This document shows, piece by piece, positions 35,484 to 44,570 of a DNA stretch of 64,000 nt. Position 1 is the first letter of the stretch, and each line of letters starts with the position of its first letter. Under the pieces are notes generated by a model. The model was given only the letters and a program-made list of their open reading frames with translations, was not told the origin of the DNA and did not search any database. Position numbers and translations under genes: made by a program. The stretch is taken from positions 13,349,708 through 13,413,707 of the forward strand of contig NC_064046.1 in NCBI RefSeq assembly GCF_932526225.1. Reading direction: 5' to 3'. This stretch comes from Nematostella vectensis (lineage: Eukaryota > Cnidaria > Anthozoa > Actiniaria > Edwardsiidae).

Positions 35484-38400
35484 TCATACTCTGTTGACAG
35501 AAGATGAGCTGACGCCTAGGTTATCGAGGCTCTGAGAGCGGGGGTTACGGGGTGGTGGCACGGTCGGGTGATGACTGGGGTTGATGCCAGGTGTTCTGTC
35601 CGCTTTGCTGTCAAGGCAGGGCTGCCATTTCTCTCCTGATAGTGCAGCACAGAGGTAGATGATACTGGTGAAGAACAGGCTGAAGCCGCCCAATATGGTG
35701 GGCAAGAAGAAGCAACATGGAATACAAGAGCTGAAAAACAGCAACGTGAGATTAGAGTGGTACGATAGTTCTGTGGTACGGGATATGCCCAGGAAATGAC
35801 CAGTAGGGTGTAGCTGTGTGCCCCCAATATTTTACTAATGTTCCTGCCCCCCCTCCCCCCCCCCCACCCTCTTCCAAAGGAAAACTGCTACAGCTCTGTG
35901 TCTACCTAAAGTAAGAACTGTTCAAGAGAAAAAAAATATATCTTTTAAGCATGATAATCATAATGAAACTGCTATAATTATGACCTGAAGTGAAGCATTA
36001 CTGTATAAAATTTTCTTATAATCTAACTTATGAAATCTTACAGTGGTGCTCTTGGGTTGTTGCAGCTTACTGTGTGACGATGAAAATTGCTGATGTAAAA
36101 TCCTGGCTCTCTACATACGGGACTGTGAGTCCATGGTTTTATCCCTGGGCACTAGCACAGGTCAGAGCACTAGTCCTTCCCCCCAATATTTAAAAAAATT
36201 CAAGGAAATGACCAGTGGGGTGTGGCTGTGCCCCAAATATTTTCTTAATGTTCCTGCCCCCCCCCTCTCAAATAATATGAGACCTGCTACAGCTCTGTAT
36301 CCATGGGTGCAATGCAATATGTCTCAGTCTCCAATCTCACTACAGTTTTCTTTCTTTACTCACAGCAGATAGAATACAAATTGGACATAGTATTGACTCA
36401 CAGCAGATAGAATACAAATCAGACATAGTATTGACTCACAGCAGATAGAATACATATTGGACATAGTATTGACTCACAGCAGATAGAATACAAATTGGAC
36501 ATAGTATTGACTCACAGCAGATAGAATACAAATTGGACATAGTATTGACTCACAGCAGATAGAATACAAATTGGACATAGTATTGACTCACAGCAGATAG
36601 AATACGAATCGGACATAGTATTGACTCACAGCAGATAGAATACAAATTGGACATAGTATTGATTCACAGCAGATAGAATACGAATCGGACATAGTATTGA
36701 CTCACAGCAGATAGAATACAAATCAGACATAGTATTGACTCACAGCAGATAGAATACGAATCGGACATAGTATTGACTCACAGCAGATAGAATACAAATT
36801 GGACATAGCATTGACTCACAGCAGATAGACTCAAATTGGACATAGTATTGACTCACAGCAGATAGAATACGAATCGGATATAGTAATTCCTGCCAACAAT
36901 GCCGAGACCACTGACCAGCCTTGTAAGACATCTCTGGTAACTAGAATATCAGGGGAAAAAAGTGAGGACAGTACAGGGGGAAGGGGGAAGGCTCTCTTAA
37001 AAATGTCACATATGCTCAAAGTGAAAATAAATAGTTTAGTCAGTACCCATTTTACTCCGTAGGAGATAGCAAAGAAAGAATACTCACAAAAAATTAGCAC
37101 ACACACTAGATATTATAGTTAATCAATTTGCTCAAGATAGCTTAAAAGATAGCAGACCTATAAGAAGGCACTAATGGATAGCACAAGGGGAGGAGTCAGA
37201 GAGGTGGGGTTGGTGGGGGGGGGGAGAGCCTCACAGCTAGTGTTTACCATTTTTATCTCAAGTAGAAAGGCAAGGTAATTTGTGGTTTAAAGAAGGCTGA
37301 TCCCACTGCAATTTTACGCTCCCACAGATTACCGAGTCAGAAAAGGCATCTGTTTTAGTTAGCTCATTCAAACAAGTTACTGATTTAGTTTCAATTAAAT
37401 ACTGATAATAAAAATATAAGACTTGAGTCTTGGGTGGTTATTCAGAAGTTTTCTTATCAACAGACCACTGTATTTCAGATGTGAATAACAACAAAGGAGT
37501 GGTTATCAAATAGGGGAAATACTGTATCAACACTTTTGTCATACCTTCTCTCTTGTGTTTTCTTTCCTTGTTTTCTCTTTCCTCTTGGGTATTCAATCAG
37601 AAAAACAAGTACACCTAGTGCTCTACATTTAAAGTCAAGGAGACAACCATGTAACTAAGGTCAACTAGAATAATGCTGGGGAGTTTGAGTTTCAGAGCTG
37701 ATTTCTTATAATAATATAAATATAAAAGTCTCTCTTGTAGTGTAGCTTTCACTGTGTGCTGTAATTTACCTGTCAACCATGAAAACTCTAAAACCTAGAT
37801 ATTTTGTTTTATATTTAACTAAAACTGCATAAAGAAATCAAGACCAATTTAACTGGGGGGTATATTAGTACATATTATAAAGAAATTATAGCTGGAGACT
37901 CCCATGAAAACCTGGAGACAGTTGGCATACGGCACTACTATAAAATTGACAATACAAATACAATTTTCATTCTTTCAAACCCTGAAGAAAATTGTCTACA
38001 GTGCACTTACTACAGTGGCTACCAAGACAAAGTCTTAAGAAGTTGACTTTGATTGAAACTTATTTTATAACTAGGATGATTCCATAATGTTGTGATGTGC
38101 ACTCAAGCAATTCTTTGTCATCATGGTTGGCTAGTGAAGTTAATGCCAATCAGAGCATATGTTTCTTGTATACTTTATTTGCTCCACAAAGATGTCAATG
38201 TGACTGTGTGTCATTACAGTATCTAACACCCCATTAGATGTTTTGTGTTTAAAAAAAGGATACATTGAATATGCACCAAACTCATATTTCTTAAACATTC
38301 CGGCTACTCCCAAAGTTCCACCTAAAGCTAGAACTGTTCGAAAGGAAAGTTATATCTTTTAAGCATGATAATCATAATAAAACTGCTACTATGATCTGAT

Positions 38401-39146
38401 GTGAGAAATCACTGAAATTTAGCCATTTAATCATAATTTCAAAATTTTCTTATAATCGAACTTTCGAATCTTACAGTAGTGATCTTGGGTTGTTGCAGCT
38501 TTATGTGTGACAATGAAAATTGCTGATATATCAGGGTTGTAGCAGGGGGTGGGGCACTTGGGGCACATGCCCCCCCCAAAAAAAATATTAAAAAAATTTA
38601 TAAGGAAATGACCAGCAGGGGCGTGGCTGTGGCCCCAATGTTGCAAAATGCAAGAACAATCCCTGTATTACATGTGAACAACAAACATTAAAGTATTTCT
38701 GTTCTGTGGGATCTGTTGCATGATTAAATACTGGTGAAGGGAAGGAGAAGGATAGTAGAATATTTGATAACAATTAAACTGGTTCACCCCATATTAATAA
38801 AAATACACTTGAGAAAGAGATCAAAACAATAACAACGCCATGGGTATCAAAACAAACACAAATTGACAAATTTACTTTATATAAAATTTACAAAGCTTAA
38901 TGGACAACCGTGTTCTCTCAATTAACATGGCGATAAGGTAACATGGGTAAGAAATTACATAAGTATAACATAAGCTTACTTATTACATATTAAGTAATGC
39001 ACATAACAAACGACAAGGAAACATGCTAGAAGAGAAAACTTCTAGAAGAGAAAATAAAACTGCATGCATGGTGTCATTAAAAACTCACCAAAGCTTGTTA
39101 TCACCCCCTGTTCATTGGCCCACATTGCCCACTCGGTATGTCCCAT
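35484..39146 (-). CDS. CYBA: Cytochrome b-245 light chain, p22phox
   Basis: Five exons on the minus strand keep frame: 39146-39089, 38327-38264, 37622-37545, 36940-36857, 35730-35484 (176 aa; human 195). The start MGHTEWAMWANEQ nearly matches the human N-terminus. FGAYSI, IEYPRGKRK, RNYYIRF and GEKWQP follow in the human order. The C-terminal tail holds a short proline-rich PPPR motif at residues 153-156, where the human protein binds the p47phox SH3 domains. p22phox is the membrane partner that stabilises NOX catalytic subunits and supports superoxide production. Exons 2 and 3 were located by matching protein order and phase; exon 2 has a second in-frame acceptor 6 bases downstream. Intron 4 carries a minisatellite derived from its own donor site. 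CYBA starts about 545 bp from CDT1 on the opposite strand. Confidence 0.92.
35820..35870. mobile_element. Fragment of poly-C miniature element, CYBA intron 4
   Basis: CCCCCAATATTTTACTAATG followed by a C tract matches part of the 53876-53993 element and the copy at 36180-36270. The preceding GGAAATGACCAG motif occurs three times in this gene (35793, 36205, 38605). Confidence 0.6.
35900..36103. repeat. Duplicate of the intron 1/exon 2 boundary region (see 38320-38527)
   Basis: About 200 bp align with 38320-38527 in the same orientation. Shared blocks include TTTTAAGCATGATAATCATA, AAAATTTTCTTATAATC and GATCTTGGGTTGTTGCAGC or close variants. One end coincides with the first bases and acceptor of CYBA exon 2, so a piece of intron 1 was copied into intron 4. 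Confidence 0.75.
36354..36890. repeat. 38-bp minisatellite, about 14 units, built on the CYBA exon 4 splice donor
   Basis: On the + strand ACTCACAGCAG recurs every 38 bp from 36358 to 36851 (one unit is a base short). Read in the gene direction each unit ends TATTCTATCTGCT then GTGAGTCA. The unit nearest the exon is the real exon 4 end (36857) with its donor. The array is therefore a tandem amplification of the last ~25 exon bases plus the 5' splice site. Confidence 0.9.
38320..38527. repeat. Source copy of the duplicated CYBA intron segment
   Basis: Partner of 35900-36103. The similarity stops near 38527, where a G-rich element (GCAGGGGGTGGGGC) begins. Confidence 0.75.
38528..38640. mobile_element. 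Poly-C/G element copy, CYBA intron 1
   Basis: GTAGCAGGGGGTGGGGC then GGGGCACATGCCCCC corresponds to the ends of elements at 53876-53993 and 60555-60688. The right end is degraded. Confidence 0.6.
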
Positions 39147-39690
39147 TACTTGGGAGAGATGATGACTGCAATTCCTTCTTGTGCTTAACCTATAAGCTTA
39201 CTACTTCCTCGTGTTGACTTTGGCTTCGTGTACAAATTCACGAATTATCATTTAGATTCTTGACATTTTTGCTGGTAGGACACGTAAAAGCTACAAAAAG
39301 TACTTATCCGAGAAAGAAATGACTTCTGATAACGAAATACAAAGGATTAAAAGCGATACCAACTGAACTGGACAGCGTTTCGTGTGATGGCTCGGCTCCA
39401 GTACGAGCTATTTCCGACTAGGTATTGACTACCACTCTAAAGTAAAAGTTAAAAAATCCTAAAAGATAAGAAAGAATTTGCAGGGCAAAATCGGTAGTAA
39501 CCATTTATTAAATGACCATTGTTTGTTTTATTATTTATTTTTTTAATTTAATTTTAGCTTGCTCAATATTTCTTCTTATTAAAAATGATACCGCTGACCG
39601 ATCATAATAGTCACGTGGTATGTCCGCGCCAAAATTTCTCTTGAAGCTCTCGAAGCAATCATCTGTTCGGTGCAAGAAACAACTTATGCA
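39147..39690. promoter_or_regulatory. Divergent CYBA/CDT1 promoter region with E2F-type site and E-box
   Basis: The two start codons are 544 bp apart and point away from each other. CCGCGCCAAAA at 39624-39634 reads TTTTGGCGCGG on the other strand, a full E2F consensus about 57 bp before the CDT1 ATG. CACGTG lies at 39612-39617. CDT1 is a classical E2F target in animals (established knowledge). Actual use here is inferred. Confidence 0.6.
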
Positions 39691-42600
39691 ATGGACCAAC
39701 CGACTTTGACCGAGTTTTTTAGTACAAGAAAGCGGCCGATAGAAGGTGTGCACCCTGCTAAAAGAAGAAAGCTTATCGAAACTGAATCAGTGGTTTCCGA
39801 AACCCCGAAATCTGTGAGAGGAAGACAACAACGTGCAAAAACCACAACGACGACAACAAAGCCGAAGCAACGAACAACCCGAACTAGAAATGCTAAAGCT
39901 AAGGCAACGAAGGCACCCGGCAATGAGATTCACAGAGTTTTCTTGAGGTCTGTGATGCAGAAAGTGGTCGAGGAGTCTTCGAACTCAGTCAGCGAAGTCA
40001 CTTCTGTCTCTGATGAGCACGATGTTATCGAAGCGACGCCATCTTTGAATGGAGTGTCTGAAAGAAAGCGCAAGACTCGACCTGAAAACGCTGCTGTGGC
40101 GGAGAAAAAGCCAGGAAGTACAATAGAGAAGGATGGAAATAGTGCCCATGATGTCAGAGACGAAATTGCTCAACCTAAAATGGAAGGAAGTATTAAAGAA
40201 AAGGCAAATAATACAAAAGGTAACCGAATGACGAAAACTTCGGGAACTCGAAAACAAAAAGAAGCGCCTGGTTCCGAAGCTGAGCCGAGCCAAAAGGAGT
40301 CTACACCTATGCCAAGCGATGACACTATTGAGTCAAATCAGCATGAAATAACCAAGTCCCCCCTGAAACATGAGACAGTAAAGAGAAATTCAGGAGGTCT
40401 TAAAATCAACCCATGGATCGCTGAGCAAGCTAACAAAGTACTATTGAGTCGCGGAGAAGCGGCCTTGCTACTCAGTCAGCAAAAGCAAGCCAATGCCGTG
40501 AAATCTAAAGGCAAGCAATGGTCTAAGGGTAAGGGTGTGGTCCCTGGGGTGCTGTCGGAGGGGAAAGCGAAGGAGGGGCTTGAGAGAGCCCGGCAGCTAA
40601 TCAAGAACATGAGATCATTGGAATCAAAAGCAGCTGAAGCTAAGGCCTCAACAGAAACGGAGAAACCGGAACGTCTACACGAGGCAGCCAAATGCCCAAC
40701 ATCAACAAAGTCTAAAGAAGGCTCAAAGAAAAGGTGAGACAGGTGTTGTGCAACTTACCTGGGTTAAATGGGGAAAAATGAGAAAAAAACTAGTGAATTG
40801 GTTAATAAACAGCATTATACAGGCCCATAGCCAGGGGGGGGGGGGTTGGAAGAACCACCCCATACGACTTGAAGGTCCGCCCTGATGAAGGAAAATTGAG
40901 AACCACTAGGACAAGCTACTTAAGATAAAATGATCAGCTAAATGGGTAAACGAATACAACCCCCCCCCCCCCCCTCCCAGTTCAAAATAATGGCTACGGG
41001 CCTGTTATAACATATTATGTATATCATTGTAGCAGTCCAAAGAAAGCACCAGCGCATGAGAGATTTCACACCATTGCTCAACCAACACCACCCCTGTCGG
41101 GTACCTCAGTTGCAGCCTTACCTCTCCCCTACAAGTACAAAGTCTTAGCAGAAATCTTCAACTGTTGCGACACAGTGGTTAACCTTCTTGGACAAAGGAA
41201 TGAGGCATGCACTTTTGAGAAGCTGACTGATTCTGTCCAGAAAATGTGTAGGAAGTAAGTTATTATCACCAGTACTCCTTCAAAAAAGTATTCTTACATT
41301 TTTAACAGGCAAAGATCATATCATTCTACACATGTTTATTCTATTAATGTCTTGTAGGAGGTTTGAAAGAAGACACCTTGCACAGATTGTGAATCTTATG
41401 CCCTCAGCATTCCATGTACAACAAGTCCGTAACAGCAGCAAGTCGATCTCATACAACCTGACCATTCAGTTTGGTCCAGCAGAGAACTCCAGTACTAACC
41501 GGCTGACAGTGACCATGTCTGAGCTTCTTTCCAGGAAGAAAATTATGCAGAATGCATTGTTAAAAGTCACCAAGGAACACCACCAGGTAAAACCTAAATT
41601 GCCATCCCAGGAGCTACTATAAAATTGTTCCCTCAACATTGGGTCCCACTAAGTTAAAAAAAAAAAACACCATTTATTGTTGGGATTGTAGCATTTCCTG
41701 AAATTATTTTTCACTGTATTGCAGACATTTCTTCAGAATTTAGAAGAACCCATTTCTGTTGATAGTGATAAGATTATCAGATGGCATCCTCAATTCAAGC
41801 TAGATGAGGTCCCAGATCTTGAACAGGGTGCCCTACCAGAGGCACCTGTTGTCAAGACTTTCACCTCTGCCAAAGATGTGCTTGATCGAGGAAGGGGAAA
41901 CATCCCACCTAGGGTAATGTATATCAAGAGCTTTATATCTAGTTTCCTATGGGCCATGTAATGGGTGATGATTATTTTATTAAGTAGGCTTGTGACCAAT
42001 AGGAACACAGGGGCTTCTATGGTCCTCAGTAGCTTTATATCTAGTTTCCCATGGGCCATGCTATTGTTTGATGATTCTTTTATTTAGTAGGCTCTTGACC
42101 AATAGAAACACAGGGGCTTCTATGGTCACCAGTAGCTGTGTATCTTGTTTCCTATGGGCCATGTTATGGGTTGAGATGATTCTTTTAAAAAGTAGGCACA
42201 TGACCAATTAAAAACCAAGAGTCAAGCTGTTTGTGACATTTTATAACATTTTATATATTATATTTCTAGGTTGAAAAAGCACTCAGCAGTGTCGCCAAAA
42301 AGACAGAGGACACTCCCTCCCTCAAACTGACATTCAGCCGCACACCTGTGGACAGCCCCCCTAAGACACCTGAGAAGGCATCTAGTGGTGCTTTGAAAGG
42401 CGTCTCTCTTGATCTGCTCAATAAGGTTTGTATTTCTGTGACTTATCAATTATGCAGAGTCACAAAGAATAAATCAGACCATTCAAGATAGTAAGTCTGA
42501 GACACTCCATCAGAAATCATTGTCACAGATTTCAATCCACATGGTTATTTGATAAATTAACCTGTTGCCTCACCAACTGTATAAACAAAAAAGTGAAGCT

Positions 42601-43663
42601 TTTTGATTATATGCAATTCAATAGAACTTGATAACCATATACAGAGCCTTAGTTCTTTGTGAGCAGTAGAGTATAATTCTGAGATGAGCTACTGTATATA
42701 AAGTATATTCCACTGTACTGTTCATTCAGTAATCTCCAAGCGTTGAAGAATGTGCAATGATGATATGTAATGTTAATGGGTTATACTTTATATTCTGATA
42801 ACAGATTCGTAAGAAAGAAGCAAAAAAGTTGGAAGAAGACCTAACCAGAGATCCTGGCCTTGATAAAAAAATGACCATGCGGGAACGCCTCCCAGAACTG
42901 TGCCGTATTCTGAAAACGTATCCTTTTTAACATAGTTAATAATAATAATAAGCTTTTTATTGCAAAGTTATCAATATAAAATTTGATACTCAAAGAAAGC
43001 ATCAACAAAATGATGGGTCATGGGAGCTCTATCATACATTACTTGCCTCGTAATCTTTCTTAACCTATGCTAGCTATTTCACTACTGAACGAAAAGCAGC
43101 AATTCCACTAGAAGATGCTGTTCTAAAGCTTTCTGAGAGTTACTCAACATCTCTCTCATCAAGTAAGTATCTTATTTAACTTGCTTATTACAAAAAACCC
43201 ACACTTAATTTGCTACAGTATTAGATAAATGGTCTATGTTAGATAGTGGCATGTATGATTTGAAAATATGAGACAAAGATTTCAAAATAAGCTATAAAGA
43301 ATTTCTAATCTTAAACCTGATAGAGAAAACACTTTGGGCAGGAAGGGAAAAAAACTGGAAAAACGAAAGTTAAATAATTTTTCCAATTATAACAAGTTTT
43401 GAAACCATTCACAATCCATTTTAATTTAAAAAATGGCTTACCTTCTGTTTATGGAATTTTGTTGTACCTGTTTTTAAGATTGTATACTTACAATAACTTA
43501 ATTTTTTATAGCTCAAGTTGATCAGCACCTTAAGCTACTATCTACGCTAGTTCCAGAATGGCTTGCAATTGTGACTGTGAGAAAGTGTCCATATCTCAAG
43601 ATAAACAAGAAAGCTGACATAAACAGTGTTATAAACAAAGTTGTTACCATGGAGCTTAAATGA
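39691..43663 (+). CDS. CDT1: DNA replication licensing factor CDT1
   Basis: Eight exons keep frame: 39691-40733, 41033-41254, 41358-41586, 41725-41913, 42270-42425, 42805-42917, 43074-43162, 43512-43663 (730 aa; human 546). Start chosen at ATG 39691; an upstream in-frame GTG at 39670 is not needed. Residues 3-10 (QPTLTEFF) are a PIP box followed by basic residues, resembling the PCNA-dependent CRL4-Cdt2 degron. A long Lys/Ser-rich disordered N-terminus (11 to about 370) explains the extra length. The geminin/MCM-binding winged-helix region begins at LPYKYKVLAEIF (about 375-500), and the C-terminal winged helix with RLPELCRIL runs about 640-730. CDT1 loads MCM2-7 with ORC and CDC6 in G1. AATAAA at 43982-43987 is a likely polyadenylation signal. 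Confidence 0.95.
40820..41004. mobile_element. Poly-C/G miniature element (family 1) in CDT1 intron 1, TTATA target duplication
   Basis: The ends CAGGCCCATAGCCAGG and, inverted, CAGGCCCGTAGCCATT match over about 14 bp. Direct repeats TTATA at 40815-40819 and 41005-41009 flank the element. It has G and C tracts near its two ends and the family interior GCTAAATGGGTAAACGA. Confidence 0.85.
41929..42215. repeat. 102-103-bp tandem repeat, about 2.8 copies, CDT1 intron 4
   Basis: Units start at 41929, 42031 and 42134 with AGCTTTATATCTAGTTTCC or a close variant, and contain ACCAATAGGAACACAGGGGC. The array begins 16 bp after the exon 4 splice donor. Confidence 0.9.
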
Positions 43664-43669
43664 TTGTCT

Positions 43670-44565
43670 TTTCCTAATAACCTGGTGTTCTTGTACATTA
43701 GTACAATTTAATTAAATCATATATTATCACTGGACACAGGAGGCCATATAACACTAGCAAATACCATTATCTCACATCTTCTATTGCAACTTTCTACATC
43801 AAAGAAACAATTTATTTTAGCTAAGATTTTTAACATTAGATTTTTTTAATGTGAATACTTTTTTCATGTACATTATACATAGAAGTTACATTGTCAATTG
43901 TTAGTTATAATTTCTGTTCTAAAATTGTAATTTACAGCTTAACTTTTGCAGTTATACTGTAAATCCTTTGGAATTACCATCAATAAAAACAGATGGCTTG
44001 CTTGGTTTCCATGCCACACAAAACTAGTTTGTATTTGTTAGATGATGTTTCTAGATCTCCCATCCCTAAGAGGGACGGGGTGACTAGGGTGGGGCTCCAA
44101 ATTTGTGCAACAAAGCAGAATAAAATAAGCAGAATAGTATAGGAAATGTTTGACTGAGGGTTGAAATTACTGTAACAATGTAACATTGTGCTATCTATAT
44201 TTTCTCAACGAGTAGATGTGACTTTTTAAGAGGGAGTCCACCCACCCCCTGGCATAGCATATTTCCCAGTGTATAACACACACATTTAGCCAAGCAATAA
44301 GAAAACAAAGATGTATGAAATGTTTTTGACACTCTTGTGCTGTATAGCCAAAAGCATTTTATACACTGGTAAATCAGACTGCTGGGTCTTTTTCCCAGCT
44401 GTATACTCCTATGGTTATCATCTCGTTATTAGAATTTAGTACTTTAATCTACTTTGTTAAAGGGGGACGGGCACCATTATAAAAAAAACAGGACATAAAT
44501 TTGTAGAAGTCAGTCCTAGAGGTTTTGAATGAGGGGGCGGAGGGAATTACCCCTGCATCTGTCAC
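43670..44565. other. CDT1 3' UTR and spacer
   Basis: A+T-rich sequence between the convergent CDT1 and DIPK1C-like genes, with AATAAA at 43982. No further gene was seen. Confidence 0.5.
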
Positions 44566-44570
44566 TGCTT

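Noticed and set aside
36354..36890. CRISPR-like array (regular 38-bp spacing)
   Set aside because: Units are contiguous without unique spacers, and the host is eukaryotic; it is a minisatellite.
36831..37106. Alternative frame through CYBA exon 4 reading TRDVLQGWSVVSALLAGI, which looks like a membrane segment
   Set aside because: It breaks phase with the neighbouring exons. The frame with RNYYIRFVFYL keeps phase on both sides and matches p22phox.
39670..39690. Upstream GTG start for CDT1
   Set aside because: ATG at 39691 is the natural start and places the PIP box at the N-terminus as in other CDT1 proteins.
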